NCBI RefSeq assembly: GCF_003390935.1
Contig: NZ_QNQZ01000015.1
Span: 1 to 64,000 of the forward strand
DNA: 64,000 nt
Direction of reading: 5' to 3'
Origin: Lewinella sp. IMCC34191
GTDB lineage: Bacteria; Bacteroidota; Bacteroidia; Chitinophagales; Saprospiraceae
Shown: positions 18,169 to 27,105 of the stretch, piece by piece
How the letters are laid out: every line of letters starts with the position of its first letter
How positions within the stretch are numbered: the stretch's first letter is position 1
Translations under genes and position numbers: made by a program
Notes under the pieces: model-generated
Told to the model about the DNA's origin: nothing
Databases searched by the model: none
The model's input: the letters and a program-made list of their open reading frames with translations, nothing else

Positions 18169-19203
18169 GTGATCAAACTAACCGAGTTTTCCCACGGCGC
18201 AGGCTGTGGCTGCAAGATCGCCCCCGCCGTGCTGGACCAGATCCTGGCCCAGACGGCTCCGGGTACTCCCTTCCCGCGATTGCTGGTCGGGAACGCCGAA
18301 CGCGACGATGCCGCGGTACACGATCTCGGAGACGGGACCGCGGCCATCAGCACGACCGACTTCTTCATGCCCATCGTCGACGATCCGCTGACCTTCGGCC
18401 GGATCGCCGCTACCAATGCCATCAGTGACGTGTACGCCATGGGCGGCACGCCCCTGATGGCCATTGCCATTTTAGGGTGGCCCGTCGATAAGCTCCCCCC
18501 GGAAGTCGCCGGACAGGTGGTGGAGGGCGGTCGGCAAGCCTGTGCGGACGCCGGCATTCCCCTGGCCGGCGGACACAGCATCGATAGTCCGGAGCCCATC
18601 TTCGGTCTCGCCGTTACGGGCCGGGTGGCCATCGACCGATTGAAGAAGAACGGAGGGGCCAGGGTAGGGGACCTGCTCTACCTGACCAAGCCGCTGGGCG
18701 TCGGCATCCTGAGCACCGCCCAGAAGCAGAAAAAGCTGCGGGAGCAGGATGCACTTTTGGCGACCGAGCAGATGACCCGCCTGAATAGCGTCGGTCCCGC
18801 GCTTGCCGCCCTAGAAGCCGTGCACGCCATGACGGACGTCACGGGTTTCGGCCTATTGGGCCACCTGAGCGAAATGTGTGCAGCCAGTGAAACGCTGGGT
18901 CACGTCGAAATGGACCGCGTACCCCTCATCGACGCCACGGTTCTGGACCACTATCTGGCGGAAGGATGTATCCCCGGGGGCACCAAGCGAAACTTTGCCA
19001 GCTACGGATCACGGATCAGCCTGCAGTCCGACCGGCAACGTAATCTGTTGGCCGACCCGCAGACCAGCGGCGGATTGCTGGCAGCGGTAGATCCCGCCGG
19101 CGCCGATGCATTCGAGGCCATTTGCGGCGAACACGGTCTTCAGGTTTCACCCCTCGGGCGGATGGAAGCTCGCCAGGACGGAACGCTCGTGAAAGTGGTG
19201 TGA
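18169..19203 (+). CDS. selD: Selenide, water dikinase
   Basis: SelD makes selenophosphate from selenide and ATP for selenocysteine or 2-selenouridine. The start matches the family closely: [14 protein letters not shown], with catalytic Cys13 and Lys16 from the GTG at 18169, corresponding to Cys17 and Lys20 of the E. coli enzyme. The position often taken by selenocysteine is Cys here. The product is 344 residues, the usual length. An ATG at 18136 would overlap the protease gene; the GTG directly after the protease stop is more likely. No selA, selB or selU partner is in the window. Confidence 0.9.
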   Translation: MIKLTEFSHGAGCGCKIAPAVLDQILAQTAPGTPFPRLLVGNAERDDAAVHDLGDGTAAISTTDFFMPIVDDPLTFGRIAATNAISDVYAMGGTPLMAIAILGWPVDKLPPEVAGQVVEGGRQACADAGIPLAGGHSIDSPEPIFGLAVTGRVAIDRLKKNGGARVGDLLYLTKPLGVGILSTAQKQKKLREQDALLATEQMTRLNSVGPALAALEAVHAMTDVTGFGLLGHLSEMCAASETLGHVEMDRVPLIDATVLDHYLAEGCIPGGTKRNFASYGSRISLQSDRQRNLLADPQTSGGLLAAVDPAGADAFEAICGEHGLQVSPLGRMEARQDGTLVKVV

Positions 19204-19244
19204 ACCAAATGTCGGGGTAGTGCTTATATGGCAAAACTACCGCT

Positions 19245-20822
19245 ATGACACCCGTACTATCCCTATCCCAACTGCCCGAAGGCCACCTGCATAAAGCCAA
19301 AGTCGGTGATTATGACGTCCTGCTGGCCAATCTGAAGGGAGAGATTTACGCGGTCGAAAACAAGTGTAGCCATTATCAGCTGCCCCTGGACGGTGGTTCC
19401 CTCTGCGAGCACCGCCTCCGCTGCCCCTTCCACCACGCCTGCTTCGATATCCGCACCGGCGAACAACTGGAAGCCCCGGGTATGGACGGCCTGCCCCGCT
19501 TCGAGGTAACGATCAAGGATGACCAGATTCACGTCAGCGATAAGCCGGTCGACCAGAACGGCCCCGAAAAACTGGTGGAAGCCTACACCGGTAACGCATC
19601 ATCCTCGGATCACTATACCTACGCCGTCGTTGGCGGGGGAACGGCGGCCGCTTACGGCGTAGAAGCCATTCGCGCCAACGACCCGGAAGGATCCATTCTG
19701 ATGGTGAGTGAGGAAGAGCTGCCCCCCTACGACCGTACGAAGGTCAGCAAGGCGTTCATGCAGGGTGACGACTCGGTGTACACCCTCCCCCTCCGCGATG
19801 CGGAATTCTACCAAAAGATCGGTGTGGATTTTCGCGGCGGAGCGCAGGTAAGGAGCCTCAACGTGCAGGGGAACGAACTCACCTTGTCCGATGGGCAAAC
19901 CATCACCTACGATCGCGTGCTCCTCGCGAGCGGAGCCAAACCCCGGCAACTGAAGGTGTCTGGATCCGACCTCGAAGGTGTCTGCTCGGTACGGGAGGCA
20001 CAGGATGCGCTGACCGCCCGGGAAAAGGCCGGTGAGGGGGCGGAGGTGGTCATCATCGGCGGCAGCTTCATCGGGCTGGAAACCGCCATGAGCCTCGGTA
20101 AGCGCGGCGCCAGGATCACGGTCGTCACTCCCGAGGAAGTTCTCTTTGAGAAGGTCTTCGGTAAGCAGGTGGGTCTCTTCGTCCGCGATCTGCACGACCA
20201 GGCCGGCGTGACCTTCGAACTAGAAAGTAAAGTGGAGGAAATTAAGGGTCGCGACGGTCACGTTACCGGTGTGGTCCTGGATAACGGAAAGGAACTACCG
20301 GCGGACCTCGTCGTCGTAGGCATCGGCGTCCAGCCGGCAACGAAATACGTCGAGGGCATCGCCTTCCGCGACGATCACAGCTTGACCGTCGACGGTCACC
20401 TCGCCGTACACGGTGATGGGACCTGGGCCGCCGGAGACATCGCCACCTATCCGGACCGCGAGGGAATGGTGCGCATCGAGCACTGGAAAGTTGCCGGGCA
20501 GCAGGGGCGCGTTGCCGGTCGTAATATGGCCGGGAAGTCCGAACCCTACCTGATGGTGCCTTACTTCTGGACGAACCAGCAGGGAACCAACTTACGCTAC
20601 GTCGGCCACGGAACCGACTACGACGATATCGTATTCGACGGCACGCCGGGAGAAGGACCCTTCCTGGCCTTTTACGTAAAAGACAGCCACGTACAAGCCT
20701 GTCTGGGCGTGAAACGCGACAGCGACGTCGCGGCGGTGAATGAATTGATGGCCATCGGCAAGATGCCGCCCGTCAACGACCTGCGCGGTCAGGATTGGCT
20801 CGGCCGCTGTCGTTCCATCTAG
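19245..20822 (+). CDS. Rieske-FAD pyridine nucleotide oxidoreductase
   Basis: The product has 525 residues. Residues 1-100 form a Rieske [2Fe-2S] domain with ligands Cys41, His43, Cys60 and His63. Residues 120-420 are a FAD/NAD-dependent reductase with two Rossmann motifs (VVGGGTAAA and IIGGSFIGLE) and an APSGD-like AAGDIA. A C-terminal reductase dimer-like domain follows. The architecture is that of AIFM3/AIF-like and assimilatory ferredoxin-reductase proteins. It probably moves electrons from NAD(P)H via FAD and the cluster to an unknown acceptor. It follows selD by 41 bp and may be co-transcribed. Confidence 0.85.
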   Translation: MTPVLSLSQLPEGHLHKAKVGDYDVLLANLKGEIYAVENKCSHYQLPLDGGSLCEHRLRCPFHHACFDIRTGEQLEAPGMDGLPRFEVTIKDDQIHVSDKPVDQNGPEKLVEAYTGNASSSDHYTYAVVGGGTAAAYGVEAIRANDPEGSILMVSEEELPPYDRTKVSKAFMQGDDSVYTLPLRDAEFYQKIGVDFRGGAQVRSLNVQGNELTLSDGQTITYDRVLLASGAKPRQLKVSGSDLEGVCSVREAQDALTAREKAGEGAEVVIIGGSFIGLETAMSLGKRGARITVVTPEEVLFEKVFGKQVGLFVRDLHDQAGVTFELESKVEEIKGRDGHVTGVVLDNGKELPADLVVVGIGVQPATKYVEGIAFRDDHSLTVDGHLAVHGDGTWAAGDIATYPDREGMVRIEHWKVAGQQGRVAGRNMAGKSEPYLMVPYFWTNQQGTNLRYVGHGTDYDDIVFDGTPGEGPFLAFYVKDSHVQACLGVKRDSDVAAVNELMAIGKMPPVNDLRGQDWLGRCRSI

Positions 20823-21421
20823 GGAACTATGTACTGGAAGGACCACTCGTCACCGTCCGAACGGTTGGCGGCCAGGCGGGTATTTCCCTCCCGGTCTAGT
20901 TTGAGCACTTCCGCCCACCGCAGTCGGGTCTTCAGGATCCCGAAATTGGCGAGAGCGTAGTCCGTTTCAGCCTCATCCATATCCTCCCATCGGCTGGGTA
21001 AGCCCGTTCCGGCATCCGGTAATGGGCTACCCGGCGGGGAAACGGTTGCATAGGCCTTCCGTGAGTGTTTAGGGAGCTGCGCAAAGATTTTCCGGTGCTC
21101 CGCTTCGGATGCCCACGTGGTCGGTCCACCCCCGACGAACTGCACGCTGGCCTCCCGATCCCAACCGAGCCAGGAAAATTCCGAGCCCTTGTTCAGGTGG
21201 TCCACCTTGACGGATCGCCGGTCGGTGTAGCAGGTCAGCACGCAATTTTGGTCGTCCGCTTTCCGTAAAACAACGACCCGGGGCCGGGCTACCTGTAGGG
21301 AGGCTACCGTACTGATGCTTGGTGTAGCCAGAGCTCCGTCACCGGATTCCGCGGCCTTGCCAAGTAACTGCCAGGCAAGCGACCACAACATGGGGGGAGA
21401 GGAGGGGTTTGTGGTATCCAA
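20819..21421 (-). CDS. Pyridoxamine-5'-phosphate-oxidase-like flavoprotein
   Basis: The product has 200 residues with the FMN-binding split-barrel pattern, including PRVVVLRK, LTCYTDRRSVKVDHL and a Trp-rich block before YALANFGILKTRL. It matches the Alr4036-type PNPOx-like family. The catalytic role is uncertain: it may oxidise pyridoxamine phosphate or bind another flavin substrate. Its stop overlaps that of the Rieske protein in CTAG (20819-20822). Confidence 0.75.
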   Translation of the reverse strand: MDTTNPSSPPMLWSLAWQLLGKAAESGDGALATPSISTVASLQVARPRVVVLRKADDQNCVLTCYTDRRSVKVDHLNKGSEFSWLGWDREASVQFVGGGPTTWASEAEHRKIFAQLPKHSRKAYATVSPPGSPLPDAGTGLPSRWEDMDEAETDYALANFGILKTRLRWAEVLKLDREGNTRLAANRSDGDEWSFQYIVP

Positions 21422-21489
21422 ATTTTTTTTACTTTTATAGTCTTAAATAAGGAGACTTGTAAACAGTTTCCTTAGTTTTAGACGTATGT

Positions 21490-21704
21490 ACTATTAACCT
21501 CGCTAATTGGTGAGGTTGCCGAACTTGAAGTACCAAAGAAAATAGAATGTGTGACCGCACCGTCCGTTCCGCGTCGAAAAGGAGCATCGTCCCATCCGTA
21601 GGGGCGCGCTATTGACGTGATGGCCGGTAGGCCATGCACATAAAGAGTATGGGTTTTAGGTGTTTTTCTGGAGGGTTTGGGCTTCGGCCCGAACCCTCTT
21701 TTTT
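21490..21704 (+). ncRNA. Candidate small RNA ending at a terminator
   Basis: The strong forward terminator at 21671-21704 has no protein gene upstream within 850 bp on its strand. The intervening sequence is structured, with CCTC/GAGG around 21499 and an ATGGCC-GGTA-GGCCAT hairpin near 21620. It lacks an open frame of convincing use. A separate RNA, or a leader attenuator for the gene at 21774, fits. I found no match to tmRNA, RNase P or SRP RNA signatures; 6S-like RNA is possible. The 5' end is a guess. Confidence 0.35.
21671..21704 (+). terminator. Intrinsic terminator with TTCG loop
   Basis: GAGGGTTTGGGC and GCCCGAACCCTC pair over 12 positions (one G-T), closed by a TTCG loop, and TTTTTT follows. 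It is directional for the forward strand. Confidence 0.9.
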
Positions 21705-21773
21705 AGTTAGGCCATTGCCCGTCCAACCATCGACAGCTGAGCGTGTTTTACGGGCATCCCCCAAATCAACTCG

Positions 21774-21983
21774 ATGAATTTTCTTGTTCTTTTCGCGATC
21801 ATCTTTGGCGTTTTCGCCCTGAGCTTTGTGCTCATCAACATCCGGCACCTGATCACCGGCGACGAGTTCCGGGGTACCTGCGCCAGCAATAACCCCATGC
21901 TCAAGAATAAAGTAGGCAACTGCGATGTGTGCGGGAAGCGCCCCGAGGAGGACTGCAAGATGCCCGAGCTACCGAAGGTTTAG
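21774..21983 (+). CDS. NqrM-like small membrane protein
   Basis: The product has 69 residues: one N-terminal membrane helix, then a cytoplasmic tail with GTCASNN and NCDVCGKRPEEDC. This layout of a short helix followed by spaced cysteines is that of NqrM/DUF539, which helps mature the Na+-translocating NADH:quinone reductase by supplying iron for its centre. No nqr genes lie in the window, so the partner is assumed to be elsewhere. The gene ends inside the convergent ATE1-like gene (15-bp overlap). Confidence 0.65.
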   Translation: MNFLVLFAIIFGVFALSFVLINIRHLITGDEFRGTCASNNPMLKNKVGNCDVCGKRPEEDCKMPELPKV

Positions 21984-23039
21984 GCAGAATTTGACGACTG
22001 AATCCAGCTGCCGCCCCTGATTCAGTAGCATCCGTACGGCCAGCAGGTCGGTAACGAAATTTGCGGCCTCGAATGATTGCAAATATTCGGCGTTGAATAG
22101 CAACTGGGTCTGCACCATGTGCCGGCATTCCATCACGATATAGTTCCGCGTCTTCGGATCGAAGGCCACCACCACCGACGGGGTACCCGCCTTACCCGTG
22201 AGTGGGACCAGGTAGGGGTAGGGGAAGTAGTCATCGTTCCAGATATCGTACAGCCCCGCCTCGAATAGGGGATACACCTTAAGCTTAACATCCTTGCCGA
22301 AGCTATTGTAGGCGTCCACGAAGTCCGTCAGTGCCCTGACCTGGGCTTCCACCGGAGCTTCCGTTTTAGGATCGAATTCGCGGTAGGGGAGCCAGGCGTC
22401 TTCTCGTACGTCGTAGTACTGGGCATCCCCGAGCCGGAGCTTATAGTCGAAGCGGTGATAGCCCGGAACCACGTAGCCGGGATAATAATAGCGGAACCCA
22501 CGGGCCAGGCAGTATTCCATCTCCAGTAGCATCGTATAGTAGCCCAGACTGAAGTTCCGCAGTTTAGGATCGTAGATGCCCAGAATGCTTGATGCCGCCT
22601 CGCTACCTATGTCAAAGTAACTGCAGGCTACGAGTTGACCACTCACCTTTTCGCGTACCGTGGTTTCCCAGGTATTGAACACCACTTCGTTATCGTAATC
22701 TTCCAGGCTGTCGGCGATCGTCGGGGAGAGCCGGCCATCAAAGTCATCGGCGTACCGGCGGTACAAATCTTCCCGTTCTTCGTCGATCGTGCGGGGAGCT
22801 ACTCGTACGTCGAAGAGCTGTGCGTTTTTACGCATCAGCTTTCTTTGGCTCTTTGAGAATGCAAACCCTTTCAGGTCCACCCGGATCCAGATGGCCGAAT
22901 ACGGCCGGTTCTTGAAGAAGAGGAAGTGGGTGGTAAAAATGGTTGAGCCCATGCGGTACCACCCCTTTCCGAGGTGCCAGTCGAGGCTTTCGGGGCTTAG
23001 GGTGAATGGGGTATTTTTGTCCGCGTAACTGAACAGCAT
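21969..23039 (-). CDS. ATE1/Bpt-like aminoacyl-tRNA-protein transferase
   Basis: The product has 356 residues. The central part (about residues 130-215) with SILGIYDPKLRNFSLGYYTM and YYYPGYVVPG is the C-terminal GNAT-fold core of arginyl- or leucyl-tRNA-protein transferases. These attach amino acids to N-termini for degradation. The N-terminal region has the DWHLGKGWYRMG block common in the Bacteroidota form, but the cysteine pair of classical ATE enzymes is not evident. A C-terminal extension of about 120 residues is of unknown role. It is the last gene of the lpx block, 44 bp after the ABC ATPase. Confidence 0.75.
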   Translation of the reverse strand: MLFSYADKNTPFTLSPESLDWHLGKGWYRMGSTIFTTHFLFFKNRPYSAIWIRVDLKGFAFSKSQRKLMRKNAQLFDVRVAPRTIDEEREDLYRRYADDFDGRLSPTIADSLEDYDNEVVFNTWETTVREKVSGQLVACSYFDIGSEAASSILGIYDPKLRNFSLGYYTMLLEMEYCLARGFRYYYPGYVVPGYHRFDYKLRLGDAQYYDVREDAWLPYREFDPKTEAPVEAQVRALTDFVDAYNSFGKDVKLKVYPLFEAGLYDIWNDDYFPYPYLVPLTGKAGTPSVVVAFDPKTRNYIVMECRHMVQTQLLFNAEYLQSFEAANFVTDLLAVRMLLNQGRQLDSVVKFCLNLR

Positions 23040-23083
23040 AGGGCAAGTCGCCAGGGGGCGTTCACAATATCCGAATTAAAAAG

Positions 23084-23689
23084 CTACAAATCGGTCACCT
23101 GTTCGCAGCTGGCGAGGTCGCGGGGGTCATTGCTGGCTATAATTACCAGCCGATTTTCGGAAAACTGTCGCAACTCCTCCGCGAACCAGCCTGCAGCGGT
23201 GGCGTCCAGCGTCACGGTGGGCTCGTCCAGCAGGAGCAGCGGTGTATCGGCGTAGAGGGCCGTAGCCAGTAGGATACGCTGCCGCATGCCGCTCGAGCAA
23301 TCCAGCAGCGGGCGCTGTGCGTAGGCGGTGAGTCCCGTGCGATCGAGAATGGAGGCGGCGTCCAGCCCGGCACGGGCCGACTTCAGCTCGAAGTGGAAAG
23401 TGAGCATTTCCAGTAATGTCAGCTCCTCGACGATTTCAAAGTAAGGTCCCGTCCAGCTGACGTAGCGGTAAATCTTGTCCGGCGCTACGGTGCGGCCATT
23501 CAGGGTGTAACTGACCCGACCGCGGCTGGGGCTGAGCTGGCCGGCAAGCATGCGCAGCAGGGTAGATTTCCCTGAGCCATTGCGGCCGCTGATCCCGTAG
23601 GTCCGGCCCGACACGAAATCCGTACTCAGTTGCTTAATGATCCATTGCCGTCCGAAGCGCTTGGATACTTCATCGAGGCGGACGGTCAT
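23084..23689 (-). CDS. Orphan ABC-transporter ATPase
   Basis: The product has 200 residues and is compact. Walker A is GRNGSGKST, Walker B LLLLDEPT, and the signature is degenerate, SSGMRQR in place of LSGGQ. It resembles the short CcmA-type ATPases. No permease gene adjoins it. The ATG at 23689 gives a standard start; an ATG at 23710 would overlap the lpxA end by 11 bp and adds seven residues. Its position in the lpxC-fabZ/lpxA block suggests envelope-linked work, which is inferred only from context. Confidence 0.8.
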   Translation of the reverse strand: MTVRLDEVSKRFGRQWIIKQLSTDFVSGRTYGISGRNGSGKSTLLRMLAGQLSPSRGRVSYTLNGRTVAPDKIYRYVSWTGPYFEIVEELTLLEMLTFHFELKSARAGLDAASILDRTGLTAYAQRPLLDCSSGMRQRILLATALYADTPLLLLDEPTVTLDATAAGWFAEELRQFSENRLVIIASNDPRDLASCEQVTDL

Positions 23690-23699
23690 CGATGCCTCT

Positions 23700-24500
23700 T
23701 TAGTTGCCATCGTCGAGCGCCTGGAAACTGCGGATGATACCGGTCTTTTCCGTCGCGTTGATAAAGGCAATCACCTCGTCCCGTTCTTCCGACACCGGAA
23801 CGGAAGCCTCGATCTCCGTAACGGCGTTCGTAATATTCAGCCCCTTTACGAACAGGATCCGGTAGATTTCGTGGATCGCATTGATCTGCGTGATGGTGAA
23901 TCCCCGCCGCTGAAGCCCGATCCGGTTGACACCGATGTAGCTAAGCGGCTCACGGGCCGCGCGGATGTAGGGCGGGACGCTCTTCCGTACCAGACTGCCG
24001 CCGGCGATGAAGCTGTGCCGACCGATGCGCACGAATTGCTGCACGCCTACCTGTCCCTCAATGATGACGTAGTCTTCCAGCTCGACGTGCCCCGCCAGGT
24101 TGACATTGTTGGCGATGACGATATTGTCACCCAGGATACAATCGTGGGCAACGTGGGCGTAGGCCATTAGCAGGCAATTCTTTCCGATCCGTGTGGTACC
24201 GGCGGCGGCCGTTCCCCGGTTGACGGTCACGAATTCCCGTATGGTCGTCCCGTCGCCGATCTCCGCGGTTGAGAACTCCCCGCGGAATTTGAGGTCCTGC
24301 GGGATGGCCGCAACCACCGCCCCCGGGAAGATGCGTACGTTCTTACCGATACGGGCACCACTGTAGACGGTTACGTTCGGCCCGATATCGCTGCCCTCAC
24401 CAATTTCCACGTCCTCCTCGATGGTAGTGAATGGTCCTACGGTCACGCCGGCGCCAATTTTTGCGTTTGGGTGGACGACGCTTAGAGAATGGATGGACAT
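23700..24500 (-). CDS. lpxA: UDP-N-acetylglucosamine acyltransferase
   Basis: The product has 266 residues and carries out the first step of lipid A synthesis: transfer of a 3-hydroxyacyl group from ACP to UDP-GlcNAc. It consists of left-handed beta-helix hexapeptide repeats, visible as recurring I-G-x-x-x-x patterns (for example VGPFTTIEEDVEIGEGSDIG). The catalytic His lies in LMAYAHVAHDC. A helical C-terminus follows. It is 50 bp after lpxC-fabZ on the same strand, so both are probably one operon. Confidence 0.95.
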   Translation of the reverse strand: MSIHSLSVVHPNAKIGAGVTVGPFTTIEEDVEIGEGSDIGPNVTVYSGARIGKNVRIFPGAVVAAIPQDLKFRGEFSTAEIGDGTTIREFVTVNRGTAAAGTTRIGKNCLLMAYAHVAHDCILGDNIVIANNVNLAGHVELEDYVIIEGQVGVQQFVRIGRHSFIAGGSLVRKSVPPYIRAAREPLSYIGVNRIGLQRRGFTITQINAIHEIYRILFVKGLNITNAVTEIEASVPVSEERDEVIAFINATEKTGIIRSFQALDDGN

Positions 24501-24550
24501 GAATCGGTTTGATAAGTTGAAAGAAACGGGCTAGGGCAGGCGGGTTGGGA

Positions 24551-25939
24551 TCAGGTTCTTCGAACGATCTGCGCAACTAGATCCGCTTCGGACACCAATT
24601 TGTTGCCTACGTAGGCCGTGCCGCGCATCTGGCAAATGCCCCGGCGCACGGGTGCGATCAGTTCCATCTTGAATAAGACGGTGTCGCCGGGGACGACGAA
24701 ATTCTTGAATTTCGCATTCTCGATCTTGAGGAAGTAGGTATCCCAGTTGCCGGGATCTTCCTGCTGGGTAAGCACCAGCAATCCCCCGGTTTGGGCCATC
24801 GCCTCGATCTGCAGTACGCCCGGCATAACGTGGTTACTTGGAAAGTGACCCTGGAAAAAGGCTTCGTTGAAGGTCAGGTTCTTGAGTCCCACGATGTGGT
24901 TATCGCCCATCTCGATGATCTTATCGATCAGGAGAAAGGGGTACCGGTGCGGCATCACCTCCAGGATCTGCTCCGTGGTGAATACCGGCTCGTCGTTCGG
25001 ATTGTAACGGGGGCGCCCCTTGAGGCGTCGTTGCTCGAGGTAAGCTTTCTTCAGCAGCTTGGTAAAGGCTACGTTTACGCGGTGACCGGGCTTGGTGGCC
25101 AGGATACGGCCGCGAATGGGCACGCCGAGCAGGCTGATGTCGCCCATGACGTCCAGCAGCTTGTGGCGGGCGGGCTCGTTGTGGAACTTGAGGTCCAGGG
25201 TGTTGAGGATGCCCTGCTCGGTCACCTCGACAGTCTCCTTACCCATCTTCTGCGCCAGGGCGTTGAGCCGGGGTTGGGGAACGTGGCGGTCGGCGATGAC
25301 GATGGCGTTCGTCAGGTCGCCTCCCCGGATCAGTTCGTGTTCGAAAAGGGTTTCCAGTTCGTGCAGGAAGACGAAGGTGCGGCAGGGAGCAATTTCCTCG
25401 GCGTAGTCGTCGTACCCGCGCAGGGTAGCGTACTGCTGGCCCAGCACCGGGCTGTCGAAGTCGATCATCGACACGACCTCGAATCCGTCGTAGGGGAGGG
25501 CGACGATTTCCGAGCCGGTCGACTCATCACGGAAGGTGATCGGCTCCTCGACGACAAAGTAGTCGCGGGGAGCGTCCTGGTCCGTGAGACCGGCTTCGAG
25601 GATGCGTTCTACGAACAGACTGGCACTGCCATCCAGAATGGGTACCTCGCCGCCGTCAATTTCGATCAGGACATTATCTACCTGCAGGCCGGAAAGGGCG
25701 CTTAGTAGATGCTCTATCGTCGAGACGGTGGCTTCCCCACTGCCGAGTGTCGTGGACCGCTCGGTGCTAACCACGCGATTTACGTCCACGTTCATCAGCG
25801 GCTGATCTTCGAGATCCACCCGTTTGAATTTGACGCCGTGGCCCTCCGGGGCGGGCTTGAACACCAGGTTTACTTCCTGTCCGGTATGCAATCCGACTCC
25901 ACTGAGGGATACGGTATTGGCTATCGTACGTTGGTTCAT
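24551..25939 (-). CDS. lpxC-fabZ: LpxC-FabZ bifunctional fusion
   Basis: The product has 462 residues. Residues 1-290 are UDP-3-O-acyl-GlcNAc deacetylase (zinc enzyme; TIEHLLSAL and KFHNEPARHKLLDVMGD carry metal-binding and catalytic His/Asp). The last 145 residues are a hot-dog FabZ dehydratase with HRYPFLLIDKI and GHFPSNHVMPGVLQIEAMAQ. The fusion is characteristic of Bacteroidota. It joins the committed lipid A step to fatty-acid elongation. A longer frame to 25966 starts at TTG; the ATG at 25939 gives the usual MNQRTIANTVSLSGVGLHTG start. Confidence 0.96.
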   Translation of the reverse strand: MNQRTIANTVSLSGVGLHTGQEVNLVFKPAPEGHGVKFKRVDLEDQPLMNVDVNRVVSTERSTTLGSGEATVSTIEHLLSALSGLQVDNVLIEIDGGEVPILDGSASLFVERILEAGLTDQDAPRDYFVVEEPITFRDESTGSEIVALPYDGFEVVSMIDFDSPVLGQQYATLRGYDDYAEEIAPCRTFVFLHELETLFEHELIRGGDLTNAIVIADRHVPQPRLNALAQKMGKETVEVTEQGILNTLDLKFHNEPARHKLLDVMGDISLLGVPIRGRILATKPGHRVNVAFTKLLKKAYLEQRRLKGRPRYNPNDEPVFTTEQILEVMPHRYPFLLIDKIIEMGDNHIVGLKNLTFNEAFFQGHFPSNHVMPGVLQIEAMAQTGGLLVLTQQEDPGNWDTYFLKIENAKFKNFVVPGDTVLFKMELIAPVRRGICQMRGTAYVGNKLVSEADLVAQIVRRT

Positions 25940-25989
25940 ATATACTATCGATACGGTGGACGACAACTTTCAGCCGCCCAATATGCGCG

Positions 25990-25997
25990 CAAAGATA
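25990..25997 (-). promoter_or_regulatory. -7 box TATCTTTG of lpxC-fabZ
   Basis: It matches TAnnTTTG exactly and lies about 50 bp before the ATG at 25939. Confidence 0.75.
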
Positions 25998-26002
25998 GTA
26001 TG

Positions 26003-26734
26003 TCAGGCCTGATTGTACCGGTGCGTGGGATCGCTGGCCCGAATGATGTGCTCGTTTAGCTCGTCGCTTTCCACTTCTCCGTCGCGCAGGCGCACGATCC
26101 GGTGGGCGTGCTCGGCGATATCCGGCTCGTGGGTAACCAGGATAACGGTGTTCCCCTGGGCCTGGATTTCCTCGAAGATCTCCATGATCTCAATGGAGGT
26201 TTTCGTGTCGAGGTTACCCGTCGGCTCGTCGGCCAGTATGATGGCCGGATTATTGACCAGGGCCCGGGCGATGGCTACGCGTTGGCGCTGACCGCCCGAG
26301 AGTTCGTTCGGCCGGTGGTCCAGGCGGTCGCCCAGTCCCACCGAAGCCAGCACCTCGGCGGCCCGCTTCTGGCGTTCCCCTTTACCGTAGCCGGCGTAAA
26401 CGAGGGGCAGCGCGACGTTTTCGAGCGTAGTCTGCCGCGGCAAGAGGTTGAAGGTCTGGAAGACGAAGCCAATTTTTTCGTTGCGGATGTTGGCCAGTTC
26501 CGCGTCATCCATGCGGCTGACGTCACGGCCGTCCAGCTGGTAGTTACCGGATGTCGGGGTATCCAGGCAACCCAGCAGGTTCATAAGGGTGGACTTGCCC
26601 GACCCCGACGGTCCCATCAGGGCAACGTACTCGTTGGTCTGTATCTGCAGGTCGATTCCACGCAGGGCCCTGACCTCGGTCTGCCCCATGATATAGGTTT
26701 TGGTGAGCTTGGAGATATCGATGACGGCAGACAT
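26003..26734 (-). CDS. LolD/MacB-type ABC ATPase
   Basis: The product has 243 residues with Walker [11 protein letters not shown], signature [15 protein letters not shown], Walker [12 protein letters not shown] and the family H-loop in [11 protein letters not shown]. These are hallmarks of the LolD/MacB/FtsE group that powers lipoprotein release or export of peptides and drugs. The permease is not adjacent. It follows gatC by 11 bp and is probably in one transcript with it. Confidence 0.85.
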   Translation of the reverse strand: MSAVIDISKLTKTYIMGQTEVRALRGIDLQIQTNEYVALMGPSGSGKSTLMNLLGCLDTPTSGNYQLDGRDVSRMDDAELANIRNEKIGFVFQTFNLLPRQTTLENVALPLVYAGYGKGERQKRAAEVLASVGLGDRLDHRPNELSGGQRQRVAIARALVNNPAIILADEPTGNLDTKTSIEIMEIFEEIQAQGNTVILVTHEPDIAEHAHRIVRLRDGEVESDELNEHIIRASDPTHRYNQA

Positions 26735-26745
26735 AGGGTAGTAGA

Positions 26746-27036
26746 TTAGTGATTAATAACGCGGGGTACACGAAAGAACGACTCGTCACTGTCGGGCGCG
26801 TTGGCCAGCGCGGTAGCGCGGTCCAGGTGCTCACCCATCACGTCGGCACGCAGGCTTTGTTCTACGTCGGTTACGTAGCGTAAAGGCTCCACGGCTTCCA
26901 GATCGAGTTCGTTCAGCTTTTCCACCATTGCCAAGATATTTTCCAGATCCACCCGCAGTTTATCAACCTTATCGGGCGCGATCGCCAGCTTTGACAGATC
27001 AGCCAGGCGTAATACTAGGGCATCGTCTACGGTCAT
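26746..27036 (-). CDS. gatC: Asp/Glu-tRNA amidotransferase subunit C
   Basis: The product has 96 residues, the usual GatC length. GatC stabilises the GatCAB complex that amidates Glu-tRNA(Gln) or Asp-tRNA(Asn). The typical pattern is an N-terminal helix with [10 protein letters not shown], the middle [20 protein letters not shown] and a C-terminal FFRVPRVI. The start at 27054 is a TTG inside the promoter, so the ATG at 27036 is used. gatA and gatB are not in the window. Confidence 0.9.
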   Translation of the reverse strand: MTVDDALVLRLADLSKLAIAPDKVDKLRVDLENILAMVEKLNELDLEAVEPLRYVTDVEQSLRADVMGEHLDRATALANAPDSDESFFRVPRVINH

Positions 27037-27051
27037 CGGGTTTCTTTTCGA

Positions 27052-27059
27052 CAAAGGTA
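27052..27059 (-). promoter_or_regulatory. -7 box TACCTTTG of gatC
   Basis: It is an exact TAnnTTTG match 15 bp before the gatC ATG. Confidence 0.75.
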
Positions 27060-27105
27060 GCCGATTCTTCGGCGGCCGTCGGCTAATCCCGGGGCGGGTA
27101 GCAAG

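Larger units (their letters stand above)
21422..21773. other. Intergenic region with likely transcript
   Basis: No protein gene is seen in these 352 bases. They begin AT-rich, contain several local hairpins (for example ATGGCC/GGCCAT near 21620), and end in a strong forward terminator and a short spacer before the small membrane gene. Confidence 0.5.

Noticed and set aside
18169-19203. SelD as a selenoprotein with in-frame TGA
   Set aside because: The catalytic position is encoded as Cys and no internal TGA is present.
19834-19850. 17-base match to the TACCTGCG motif inside the Rieske gene
   Set aside because: It lies within conserved coding sequence (Arg-Gly-Gly-Ala-Gln-Val), so chance codon use is the simplest explanation.
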